Source: RPRC01 sp034933285 (lineage in GTDB: Bacteria; Desulfobacterota; Desulfuromonadia; Geobacterales; Geobacteraceae). From it: a stretch of DNA of 64,000 bases. The notes beneath the pieces are model-generated. The model had not been told where the DNA came from. It saw only the letters and a list, made by a program, of their open reading frames with translations, and made no database searches. The stretch covers positions 4,801-68,800 of the forward strand of contig JAYFNT010000033.1 of NCBI GenBank assembly GCA_034933285.1, given 5' to 3'. The position numbers and the translations under genes were made by a program. This document shows, one piece after another, positions 13,862 through 22,212 of this stretch. The stretch's first letter is position 1. Each line of letters begins with the position of its first letter.

Positions 13862-16534
13862 ATGGTGAGATGGTACAACTTCGGAGAATTCAGGGAATCG
13901 GAGCGGATCGATGGCGCGCTCATGAAAGAGATCATGCGGACGGCCCGCTCGAAAACGGCCCTGGTGCGGGATATCCCGCTGGTCAAGACCGCGTCGGTCC
14001 TGGACCGTGCCGGCCGCCGGCTGGCGGACAGCGGCGATCCGGTGAGAAAAGAGATCATGGCGGTCATGCCGCGCCAGATAAGCTTTTCACCCGAGATGAT
14101 CGAAGCCGGGCTGGATGCGATCCGCGGGATCCTGGACTACGACAACCTCATCAAGCGGCTCGAGGTGGACCTGGACGATGCGCGCTACCTGGACGAATTC
14201 ACCTGGCATGACCGGTTCCGCGGGTTTTTCCGCGCCATGCCCCAGGGGGTCGTCTCCCACGTGTCGGCCGGCAACGTGTTCGTCAGCGCAGTCGACACCC
14301 TGGTGCAGGGCATCATGACCAAGAACGTCAATATTCTCAAGATGTCCTCTTTCGACCCGGTCTTTCCCCTGCTGTTCGCCAGGCTGCTGGAGGAGTGCGA
14401 CCCTGAAGCGGTCATTTGCCCCTATCTTTCCCTGGTTCCCTTCAAGGGGGGGGATGGGGAGATCGAAAAGATCATCAAGGAAGAGTCGGATGTGGTGATC
14501 GTCTACGGTGGCAGGGAAGTCGTGGAGGTCTACCGCCAGGGACGCGGCCTGCACACCCGGGAGGTGGAGTTCGGCCCGAAATACTCGCTGGCCGTCCTGG
14601 ACCGTGATGCGCTGGCAGTGTGCGACAGCGATGACGTCGCCTGCCAGGTGGCCAGGGACTTCACCATGTGGGAGCAGGCGGCCTGCTCGTCACCCCATGC
14701 CGTCTTCATCTGGGGCGAGGAAGAGGCGCGGCGCTTCGCAGGGAGCCTGAAGAAGGCGTTCGAACGGCTGGCAGTCGAATTCCCGTTCCCGGACATCAGC
14801 ATCCACGAAAAAACCGAGATCACCCGCACGCGGGAGCTGGCCAGGGTGGACAGCGCGCTCGGCAATTCCGAGCTCCTCATACCGGGAATTGATGACCAGA
14901 GCTGGACGATCATCCTGGAAAAGGAGCCCTGCTTCAAGGTTTCCTGCCAGCACCGGACCGCATACGTGGTCACCATAAACGATGACCAGGAGCTGTATGA
15001 CGCCCTTGCCGGGTATGGGAAATACATACAGTCCGTGGGCGTGCTCGCCGACAGCAGGAGGCTGTTCGAGCTTTCGGACCGCCTGGTGGGGCTCGGCGCG
15101 GACCGGGTCACGGAGATCGGCTGCATGCACAGGAGAAAGCACGGAACGCCCCACGACGGTACGCGCGGCCTGTCGGAACTGGTGCGCTGGGCATCCATCG
15201 GCCACGAGCGCAAGTTCCACGATCCCTTCGACTTCGCGACCGACGACGTCCGTGATGCGCTGACGCTCGCCAGGCTGAACCGGGTTCTGCATGTGGCGCG
15301 AATGAAATCACCCTTCTACCGGGACCGGCTTCCGCTGCAGCCGCTGGCCGGCCTTGCGGAACTTTCGGCCATTCCGGTCCTGGAGCAGGGCGACTTCCGC
15401 TCCCACCTTCCGCCTTACGGCGAGGGGCTGCTGACCGGGCAGCTGGGCAATTCCATCTCCTTTTCCAGCGGCGGGACCAGCGGCAAGCCCAAGTTCGTCT
15501 ACCGGACCATGGCGGAAACCCGCAGAAACGCTCGCGGCATGGCCAAGAGCATGGCGCTCAACCTGATCGGGGAAGGCGACATCGTGGCCAACCTGTTCTT
15601 CGCCGGCAACATGTGGGCATCGTTTGTCAGCGTAAACATGGCGCTGGAGGAGATCGGCGCCCATGTCCTCCCGATCGGCGGCCACGTGCCAATGGAAAAC
15701 ATCATTTCGTTCCTCAGGTCTTTCAAGGTGGACGCAGCGCTCTCCATTCCCTCCGTTCTGGTCGGAATCGCCCAGTATGTGGAAAAACACGGCATTACCG
15801 ACCTTTCCATCAGGAAAATCGGGTACGGCGGAGAGCATATGCCTGAGGCAACCCGCCGGTATGTGGCGTCGGTCCTCAATACCGAGCTGATCCGCTCCGC
15901 ATCTTACGCTATCAACGACACCGGGGTGGCGGGTTACCAGTGCGCACATTGCACCGGCTCTGTCCACCATGTCAACGAAGACCTGCATATCCTGGAGATC
16001 GTTGATCCCGAGACACGCCGGCCGCTTCTGCCGGGCGAGGCCGGCGATATCGTGTTGACCAACATCGACCGGACGCTGATGCCGGTGATCCGCTACAACG
16101 TGGGCGACCGCGGGAGGATGGTGGAGGGGGGCTGCCCCTGCGGTCGCACGACCCGCAGGTTCGAACTCCTGGGACGCTCGGATGAAGTCGTGGTGATCGG
16201 CGCGGACAACGTTTCAATTGATGCAATTGCCGCCTGTGTCGAACAGGTGCCGGGACTCAGCCAGTATTTTGCCATCTACGGGAAGACAAAAAACGGCATG
16301 GATCTGCTGGCAGTCCGCGTGGAATCTTTGGAGCAGCTGGCGGAAACGGAGAAATCCGCATTATCCGGAAAGCTGGTGGAAACGATTCTCAGGGAAAAAC
16401 CGGTCATAGCCGCCAATTTCGTTTCCGGCGTTATTGCACGGCCTGAAGTGACGGTGCTTGCGCCGGGCGAACTGCCCCGCAACCCCCGCACCGGGAAAAT
16501 AAAGCGCGTTGTCGAGGAGCGCCATGCAGGGTAA
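13862..16534 (+). CDS. LuxC acyl reductase fused to a PaaK-like adenylation domain
   Basis: An 890-residue fusion. Residues 1-455 are a LuxC-type long-chain acyl reductase, an aldehyde-dehydrogenase-fold enzyme that reduces acyl thioesters to aldehydes with NADPH. The likely catalytic cysteine is Cys275 in MWEQAACSSPHAV, preceded by MPQGVVSHVSAGNVFVSAVD (nucleotide-binding side). Residues 465-890 are a complete PaaK-like adenylating domain with SFSSGGTSGKPKFVY (from 533), the YGGEHMPEA motif, YNVGDRG, GCPCGR and a C-terminal PRTGKIKR lysine motif. Start 13862 follows AGGGAGAACGCA. Activation and reduction are thus in one chain, similar in logic to carboxylic acid reductases but built from different parts and without an internal carrier domain; the separate ACP at 19570 may serve it. 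Confidence 0.82.
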   Translation: MVRWYNFGEFRESERIDGALMKEIMRTARSKTALVRDIPLVKTASVLDRAGRRLADSGDPVRKEIMAVMPRQISFSPEMIEAGLDAIRGILDYDNLIKRLEVDLDDARYLDEFTWHDRFRGFFRAMPQGVVSHVSAGNVFVSAVDTLVQGIMTKNVNILKMSSFDPVFPLLFARLLEECDPEAVICPYLSLVPFKGGDGEIEKIIKEESDVVIVYGGREVVEVYRQGRGLHTREVEFGPKYSLAVLDRDALAVCDSDDVACQVARDFTMWEQAACSSPHAVFIWGEEEARRFAGSLKKAFERLAVEFPFPDISIHEKTEITRTRELARVDSALGNSELLIPGIDDQSWTIILEKEPCFKVSCQHRTAYVVTINDDQELYDALAGYGKYIQSVGVLADSRRLFELSDRLVGLGADRVTEIGCMHRRKHGTPHDGTRGLSELVRWASIGHERKFHDPFDFATDDVRDALTLARLNRVLHVARMKSPFYRDRLPLQPLAGLAELSAIPVLEQGDFRSHLPPYGEGLLTGQLGNSISFSSGGTSGKPKFVYRTMAETRRNARGMAKSMALNLIGEGDIVANLFFAGNMWASFVSVNMALEEIGAHVLPIGGHVPMENIISFLRSFKVDAALSIPSVLVGIAQYVEKHGITDLSIRKIGYGGEHMPEATRRYVASVLNTELIRSASYAINDTGVAGYQCAHCTGSVHHVNEDLHILEIVDPETRRPLLPGEAGDIVLTNIDRTLMPVIRYNVGDRGRMVEGGCPCGRTTRRFELLGRSDEVVVIGADNVSIDAIAACVEQVPGLSQYFAIYGKTKNGMDLLAVRVESLEQLAETEKSALSGKLVETILREKPVIAANFVSGVIARPEVTVLAPGELPRNPRTGKIKRVVEERHAG

Positions 16535-18017
16535 GCCATCGTTCATGCAGGGAATCGTCGCCAGGGCCACGGTCCTGTCATCCAAATCGTCATTACGGCC
16601 GGTCCAGGCCCTGGTCGCGGAGTTCGCCCGCGGTTTCGGCATGGGCGACGAGGACGTTTCCAGGATCGAGCTTGTTGTGGAAGAGGCGTTCATGAGCGTC
16701 ATCCAGAGCGCCTTCGACGAGGATGAAACCGGCGAGGTCGTGGTGTCGGTGGAACACCGCCCGGGGCAGTTCGTCATCGCGATCGAGGACCAAGGCCTCC
16801 CCCTCGACCTGAAGCACCTGGAGGAAAACGAAGGGCTGGCGCTGAATCTGCTCCTTCTGAAGCAGCTCCTGGACGGGTTCGTATTCATCAACAGGGGCAA
16901 GGACGGCAAGCGGCTCGAGCTGATCAGGAACATACCCGCGGAAAGCGTCGCCAATGCCATGCGCGAGGAGGAGGCGGCAGGGGCCGGTTCCGGCGCGGAC
17001 ACGGCGGAAGCTCCCCTGGAGAAGCCGGTGTTCCGCATGATGGGCCCGGAAGAGACCCTGGCCCTGGCGCAGCTGGCCTATCGCACGTACGGCTACACGT
17101 ACGTCAGCGATTTCTACCATCCGGACAGGATCCGCGAAAGAATCGAGCACGGCCTGATGGAGTCGTGCGTGGCGGTCACGCCTTCCGGCCGGATTGTCGG
17201 CTGCCTGAGCCTTTTCTACGACACAAGGGACGCAAAAGTGGCCGAGTGCGGGGCCGCCATGGTCGATCCCCGCTTCCGCGGCCTGAGCCTCTTCAAGGAG
17301 ATGAAGCGGTTTCTGTTCGAGCATGCCGCGGCGAAAGGGCTCTGCGGCATATTCAGCGAGGCGGTCACCATCCACCCCTACACCCAGCAGGGCAACCTGA
17401 CCCTGGGTTCGCGTGAAACCGGCATCCTGCTTTCCTACGTGTCGGACAATGTGGCTTTCAGGAAGATCGGCTCGGAACGCATGGGGCAGCGGCAGGCGTT
17501 GGTGCTGTTCTATTCCCGGCTCAATGCAGAGAGCGTGCGGCGCGTCTTTGCCCCCCCGGTTTACCGGGAGCTGATCGAACGCATATACGGGGAGAACGGG
17601 TTGCGCAGGCAGGTGGTGGAAGTGCCGGAAACGGAGCCGGCAGCCTGCCCGGACACGCGCCTCGAGATCCAGCTCCGCCACGACGCGTTCAATGACGCTT
17701 CCATCGAGCTTCATCAGATCGGCGCGGATGCGCTGAGCATGATTATCAACCATACCCGGGAGCTGTGCGAGAAAAAGGTCGATGCGGTTTATCTCAACCT
17801 TCCCATGGCCAGCCGCGAGGCCGCCATCCTGGCCGGACGGCTGGCTGAAAAAGGCTACCTCTTCGCCGGGGTGATCCCCGAACTGAAGGATGGCGATGTC
17901 CTCAAGCTGCAGTATCTGAACAATGTCTTTTTCGACCCGTCAAAGGTCACAGTGGTGTCGGATACGGCAAAGGAGTTGCTGGCATTCATTTACCGGCAGT
18001 ACGAGGGCCGGCCCTGA
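16524..18017 (+). CDS. Degenerate RsbW-like ATPase domain fused to a GNAT-like acyltransferase
   Basis: A 497-residue, two-part protein. Residues 1-140 resemble HATPase_c_2 anti-sigma kinases (IELVVEEAFMSVIQSAF, IEDQGLPLD, GLALNLLLLKQ). The N-box asparagine found in the intact kinase at 5415 is replaced by serine, while the DxG box remains. After a linker of Ala/Gly/Glu (about 145-170), residues 175-350 look like a GNAT acyltransferase (AAMVDPRFRGLSLFKEM as the acetyl-CoA loop, then SEAVTIHPYTQQGN). The last 120 residues are a further alpha/beta domain. Start 16524 has GAGGAGCGCC and overlaps the previous gene by 11 nt. Paralogous segments recur in the genes at 19800 and 20890. It may couple the partner switch to the enzymes or act as a carrier-protein acyltransferase; both are inferences. 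Confidence 0.7.
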   Translation: MQGKPSFMQGIVARATVLSSKSSLRPVQALVAEFARGFGMGDEDVSRIELVVEEAFMSVIQSAFDEDETGEVVVSVEHRPGQFVIAIEDQGLPLDLKHLEENEGLALNLLLLKQLLDGFVFINRGKDGKRLELIRNIPAESVANAMREEEAAGAGSGADTAEAPLEKPVFRMMGPEETLALAQLAYRTYGYTYVSDFYHPDRIRERIEHGLMESCVAVTPSGRIVGCLSLFYDTRDAKVAECGAAMVDPRFRGLSLFKEMKRFLFEHAAAKGLCGIFSEAVTIHPYTQQGNLTLGSRETGILLSYVSDNVAFRKIGSERMGQRQALVLFYSRLNAESVRRVFAPPVYRELIERIYGENGLRRQVVEVPETEPAACPDTRLEIQLRHDAFNDASIELHQIGADALSMIINHTRELCEKKVDAVYLNLPMASREAAILAGRLAEKGYLFAGVIPELKDGDVLKLQYLNNVFFDPSKVTVVSDTAKELLAFIYRQYEGRP

Positions 18018-18055
18018 AAATGCCGGCAGGGGAAGGATTTCCACGGAGGATGTGC

Positions 18056-19567
18056 ATGAACGACGTCAATGCCGCTTTTGAACTGCTGGAGCGCAACCTG
18101 GAACGCCACCCGGACAAGGCCGCCTACCTTTGCGGGGAGCGTTCCCTCTCCTATGGGGAGCTGGCCCGATCAAGCCGTCGCTTCGCCCTGCTGCTGCGGG
18201 AGCGGGGGATCGCGCCGGACGAGCGGGCGTTGATAATGCTTCCCGACGGCCTGGCCTTTCCGGTGGCCTTCCTCGGCTGCCTGTTGGCCGGAGTGACGGC
18301 GGTCGTCGCCGGAACCGCCCTTACCCGGGAACAGTTCGAGCATATCCTTGACGACAGCGGCAGCTGCCTGCTGGTGACCGATCCCCGGCTCCCCTCCCCC
18401 CTCCCGCCGGAAGAGATCAGGGTCGGGATACTCGCCTGTGACGATAGCGACTGCTTCAAACCACCCGATGGCTGCGATGGGGAGTTCGCGGCAGACGTAC
18501 CTCCGGCCGACCGGATCGCCTACATGCAGTACAGCTCCGGCTCCACCGGCGCGCCCAAGGGGATCCCACACTGTCACCGTGACCTGCTGATCCCCTGCGA
18601 CCTGGTGGGGAGGGAGATCCTGGGGCTTGACGAGCAGGACCGCATCTTCTCGGCCAGCAAGTTCTCCTTTGCCTACGGCCTGATCAACAGCATGGCCTTC
18701 CCGCTCTTCTTCGGGGCAACGGTGATCCTCCACGGGGGGAAGCCCGACGCGACCAGCATCCTGGAACTCATGCGTGTCCATCGGCCGACCGTCTTCTTCT
18801 CCGTGCCCACGGTCTACTCCCAGCTGATCCTCTCCTGCGGCGACGAGCGCCTGGAGCTCCCTCTGCGGCTCTGCTATTCCGCCGGAGAGGCCCTGCCGGC
18901 CGCCATCTCGCGGGAGTGGCTGCGCCTGACCGGGCTTGAGCTGCTCGACGGCATCGGCTCCACCGAGATGACCTACATCTACATCTCCAACCGGCCCGGC
19001 CGGGCCAGGCCCGGCTCCGCCGGCCAGGTGGTGCCCGGCTACCAAATCAGGCTGGTGGACGAAGACGAAAGGCCGGTGCCCTCCGGAACGGTGGGCACCC
19101 TGCTGGTCAAGGGCCCGACCATGTCCCCCTACTACTGGAACCTGCCGGACAAGAGCCGCGAGACCATGCTCCCCGACGGTTTCCTGCGCAGCGGCGACCT
19201 GTTCGTGGAACAGGACGGTTTCTACTACCACCAGGGACGCAACGACGACATGATCAAGGCCGGCGGCCAGATGGTCTCGCCGCTGCCGGTGGAAGAGGCC
19301 CTGGCGAGTCATCCCTGCGTGGCCGAATGCGCTGTGGTGGCCGTAGCCGTGGGCGGTCTTGTCAGACCGGGGGCCTTCGTGATAGCATCCCCCGGAGTCC
19401 AGGGGAACCCGGCGCTGGCGCGCCGCCTGCGCGCCCATCTGCTGGAGCGGCTGCCGGAGTACATGTGCCCGGTCCGCTTCACTTTCGTGGACGAGCTTCC
19501 CCGCACATCCACCGGCAAGATCCAGCGCTTCCGGCTGCGGGAGCAGACACAACCGAAAGGAGCATGA
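18056..19567 (+). CDS. Benzoate-CoA-ligase-like acid:CoA/ACP ligase
   Basis: A 503-residue ANL enzyme of the benzoate-CoA ligase branch. Core motifs: MQYSSGSTGAPKGIPHCH (A3 loop, about 160-177), FSFAYGLINSMAFPLFFGA, YSAGEALP, DGIGSTEMTYIYISNRPG (A5), SGDLFVEQDGFYYHQGRNDDMIKAGG (A7/A8) and PRTSTGKIQR with the catalytic lysine. This branch activates benzoate-type aromatic acids, which makes an aromatic starter plausible, though long-chain substrates cannot be excluded. It lies 2 nt upstream of the ACP gene, so the activated acid may be loaded on that ACP rather than on CoA. Start 18056 follows CACGGAGGATGTGC. Confidence 0.87.
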   Translation: MNDVNAAFELLERNLERHPDKAAYLCGERSLSYGELARSSRRFALLLRERGIAPDERALIMLPDGLAFPVAFLGCLLAGVTAVVAGTALTREQFEHILDDSGSCLLVTDPRLPSPLPPEEIRVGILACDDSDCFKPPDGCDGEFAADVPPADRIAYMQYSSGSTGAPKGIPHCHRDLLIPCDLVGREILGLDEQDRIFSASKFSFAYGLINSMAFPLFFGATVILHGGKPDATSILELMRVHRPTVFFSVPTVYSQLILSCGDERLELPLRLCYSAGEALPAAISREWLRLTGLELLDGIGSTEMTYIYISNRPGRARPGSAGQVVPGYQIRLVDEDERPVPSGTVGTLLVKGPTMSPYYWNLPDKSRETMLPDGFLRSGDLFVEQDGFYYHQGRNDDMIKAGGQMVSPLPVEEALASHPCVAECAVVAVAVGGLVRPGAFVIASPGVQGNPALARRLRAHLLERLPEYMCPVRFTFVDELPRTSTGKIQRFRLREQTQPKGA

Positions 19568-19569
19568 AA

Positions 19570-19803
19570 ATGGAACTGATCGACGAACTGAAGCAGCTGA
19601 TGCTGGAGGTGGGAGTGGAGCCGGCCATCGTGGAGCAGCTGGACCCGTCCCTGCTACTGGCCCAGCAGGGAATGGATTCCCTGGACGGCCCGGCTTTCAT
19701 CACTGCGGTGGAGCAGCGCTACGGCATCGGCATCAGCGACGAGGATGCGTTGAGGCTGAAGACGCTGGAAGACTTTGCCAACCGCATCGGCGCCGGTCGA
19801 TGA
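19570..19803 (+). CDS. Acyl carrier protein
   Basis: A 77-residue acidic protein with the carrier-protein fold: helix 1 (ELIDELKQLMLE), the phosphopantetheine site GMDSLD with Ser37, and helices 3-4 (AVEQRYGIGISDEDAL, LKTLEDFAN). Start 19570 is preferred to ATG 19564 because AAAGGAG is then 8 nt away. It is 2 nt after the benzoate-CoA-ligase-like gene and overlaps the following acyltransferase-like gene by 4 nt. This implies that pathway intermediates are carrier-bound, as substrates for LuxC/LuxE-type chemistry. Confidence 0.9.
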   Translation: MELIDELKQLMLEVGVEPAIVEQLDPSLLLAQQGMDSLDGPAFITAVEQRYGIGISDEDALRLKTLEDFANRIGAGR

Positions 19804-20858
19804 GCACGCTGCGGAGCGAAGCGCTGGCCATCCTTGCGGCCGACCGACGTCTCATCCCCGACGAGCAGGAGTTCACTGCCGACCGCTTCCAGCCCCGGGA
19901 CGCCTACGGCGTGGCGCGCCTGTTCCATGCCGTCTACGGCGACGGCTACCCCATCGACACCTACTACATCCCTGAGCGGCTGGTCGAGGAGAACCGTTGC
20001 GGCGCCATCCGCAGCGTGGTCAGCCGCACCACGTCCGGAGACGTGATTTCCCATGTGGCGCTCTACCGCAGCTCTCCCCCCAATCCGCGTCTCTATGAGC
20101 ACGGCGCAGCGCTGACCCTGCCCGGGTATCGCAGCAGTACGGCATTTTTCCGTGCAAACCAGCTGCTCATGAAGCTGGTCGGCCAGGACGGCATCGACGG
20201 GTTCTACGGCGAAGCGGTCTGCAATCACACCACCACCCAGAAGCTTGGCCGGATCGTGCGGGCGGTTGAAACTGCGGTCGAGCCGGCCCTCATGCCGGCG
20301 CGGGCCTACGAGACCGAACAGAGCGCAGCCGGTCGGGTCGGGTGCCTCGTCTCTTTCCGCATCGGCAACGATTGCCGCAGGAAGCTGCACGTCCCGGGCC
20401 GCTACCGGGAAGAGCTGGCTGCCATCATGGACGGGCTCGGCCTTGACCGTGAACTTGCGGCGGCCCGGGACGCCATCCCCTCCGGGGACGGTGAGATGGA
20501 GGTGAAGCGCTTCGATTTCGCCGGGGTGGCGCGCTGCACGGTCACGGCTCCCGGCGAAGGGCTTGCCGCGCGCCTGGCGGAACTGGAGCGGCAGCTTCGG
20601 GACGAGGGCTTCGCGGTATCGCAGTTCTTCGTGGACCTGGGACAGCAGTGGTGCGGCGGGGTCGTGGAACAGCTGGCGCGGGCCGGGTACAGCCTGGGAG
20701 GCCTGCTGCCGATCTGGTTCGGCGACGACGGCCTGCTCATGCAGAAGCATTTCGTCGATCCGGATTTCAACGGCATGAAGATCCTTTCGGAACGCGGGCG
20801 GTCCCTGGCTGAGATGGTCAGAAGGGACTGGGAACGGAGCGAAAAGGGTGAGTCGTGA
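19800..20858 (+). CDS. GNAT-like acyltransferase, stand-alone paralogue
   Basis: A 352-residue protein similar in order and motifs to the C-terminal two thirds of the protein at 16524. Matching features: YGDGYPIDTYYIPERLVEEN against that protein's YGYTYVSDFYHPDRIRERI; an acetyl-CoA-loop region GAALTLPGYRSSTAFFRANQ; and GEAVCNHTTTQKLG against SEAVTIHPYTQQG. It lacks the N-terminal ATPase-like domain. It overlaps the ACP gene by 4 nt, so it may move an acyl group to or from the carrier protein. Chemistry is inferred from the fold only; no catalytic residue can be named with confidence. Confidence 0.62.
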   Translation: MSTLRSEALAILAADRRLIPDEQEFTADRFQPRDAYGVARLFHAVYGDGYPIDTYYIPERLVEENRCGAIRSVVSRTTSGDVISHVALYRSSPPNPRLYEHGAALTLPGYRSSTAFFRANQLLMKLVGQDGIDGFYGEAVCNHTTTQKLGRIVRAVETAVEPALMPARAYETEQSAAGRVGCLVSFRIGNDCRRKLHVPGRYREELAAIMDGLGLDRELAAARDAIPSGDGEMEVKRFDFAGVARCTVTAPGEGLAARLAELERQLRDEGFAVSQFFVDLGQQWCGGVVEQLARAGYSLGGLLPIWFGDDGLLMQKHFVDPDFNGMKILSERGRSLAEMVRRDWERSEKGES

Positions 20859-20889
20859 AAAGTCGAAATTAAGTGAGAAAGGCCCTCCC

Positions 20890-22212
20890 ATGACACAGCG
20901 GATAATGATCAGGAACAGTGCAGTGACACACATGCCGTTCAGTATGTCGTTCCTCCCCCTGGCGATGGAGTTCGCTGACAAGGGGGCACGGGCTTTCGGC
21001 TATGGCGAGCGGGAGACCGCCGGCCTGGCGCTGGCGGCCGAAGAGCTCTTTTCCTTCTACGCGAGGCGCTCGACCGGGGATTCCCGGGTGGAGCTCGGCC
21101 TGGAAGACCAGGGCTACCGCTTGGCGCTCACCATGTCCTTCCGCGCTGCCAATCCTGACCTGCGCGCCTTCAACCTGACCTGGAAGCCGGGCCACGACAG
21201 CGAGGAAGCGCTGGACATGCTGGGTCCGATGATCGCCGCGCGCAGCGTTTCAGGGCTCCGGCTGGAATTCGGCGACAACGAGCGGGTTGCGCTCCGCGTA
21301 ACGCGGGACCGTGAATATCCGCCGGCAGGCGCCGTGACCCTCCCCCCGGCCGAAGCAGCGAAAAGCGTGCGCCTGGCCGATCCTACCACGGATGACCTGC
21401 GGCACTTCGCCGCCCAGGCTGCCGCGTCGGGTTCGCCCTTCGTTCCCCCGTTCCTGGCCCGTCCCGGCATGGCGGCCGACATGTTCGACACCGGCAGCCT
21501 GAACGCGGCCCTTGTTCTGGGGAACGACTGGATCGTGGGCGGGGTGCTCTGGAGGCCGCTGACCGACACCTGCCTGGAGCTGTACGGTCCGTACCTGTTC
21601 TGCGACGACCCGGGGGACCGGACGCTGGCCATGCTGCTGGACGAGGCGGTGGGGCGGATCTCCCGCACCAGCTTCCGCGGCCTGGTGCGCCGCCAGGGGC
21701 GTCTTGCGGGGCACGAACGCTTCTTCGATTTCCTCGGCGAAGTGGAGATGGCTGGGGTCGACGGCGCCGGCGCTCGTTCTACCTATTACTACCGGCAGCT
21801 GAGGGAAGACAGCAGCGGCGTGGTCTATTGCCCCGCCCCTCTGGCCGCTTTCCTGGAAGACCAGTACGAGCGCCTCTGCCTCCCCCGCCAGGTGCGGGAA
21901 AAAAGCTCCGGCGACCGTTTGCGCGACGCCTCGGTGCTGGCGGTCGAGCTGGAATGGCCGCGCTCGCTGGCCATACTGCGCCCGCTCTGCGCCGGCAAGG
22001 ACATGGCCGCCAACCTTGCCGCCCATCTCGAGCTCCTGCGGGGAGAAGGGATCAGCAATTTCCTGGTCGAGATCAACACCGGCCGCAGCGAGGAAACCGC
22101 CTTTGCCGGAGCGCTGGAGGAGGCAGGTTTTGCCCCGGCCCTGGTGATACCCGACGCGGGCCAGGGCGACCTGGTGGTCTACAGCCGTTCCGTCCGGGAT
22201 GTGCTGCCATGA
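20890..22212 (+). CDS. Highly degenerate ATPase-like / GNAT-like protein
   Basis: A 440-residue third paralogue of the 16524 family. The N-terminal 130 residues keep the outline of the HATPase domain (AAEELFSFYARRS in the N-box position) but have neither the metal-binding Asn nor a DxG box, so ATP should not be bound in the usual way. Residues 160-320 correspond to the acyltransferase-like part and the remainder to the C-terminal alpha/beta domain (LRPLCAGKDMAANLAAHLELL). Start 20890 follows a weak GAAAGG site 31 nt after the previous gene, and the gene overlaps the aminotransferase gene by 4 nt. It may be a regulatory pseudoenzyme or scaffold. Confidence 0.55.
   Translation: MTQRIMIRNSAVTHMPFSMSFLPLAMEFADKGARAFGYGERETAGLALAAEELFSFYARRSTGDSRVELGLEDQGYRLALTMSFRAANPDLRAFNLTWKPGHDSEEALDMLGPMIAARSVSGLRLEFGDNERVALRVTRDREYPPAGAVTLPPAEAAKSVRLADPTTDDLRHFAAQAAASGSPFVPPFLARPGMAADMFDTGSLNAALVLGNDWIVGGVLWRPLTDTCLELYGPYLFCDDPGDRTLAMLLDEAVGRISRTSFRGLVRRQGRLAGHERFFDFLGEVEMAGVDGAGARSTYYYRQLREDSSGVVYCPAPLAAFLEDQYERLCLPRQVREKSSGDRLRDASVLAVELEWPRSLAILRPLCAGKDMAANLAAHLELLRGEGISNFLVEINTGRSEETAFAGALEEAGFAPALVIPDAGQGDLVVYSRSVRDVLP

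Noticed and set aside
12709..16534. Bioluminescence (lux) operon
   Set aside because: LuxC- and LuxE-like proteins are present, but there is no luciferase (luxA/luxB), acyltransferase luxD or luxI/luxR. The organism also looks anaerobic, and luciferase needs oxygen.
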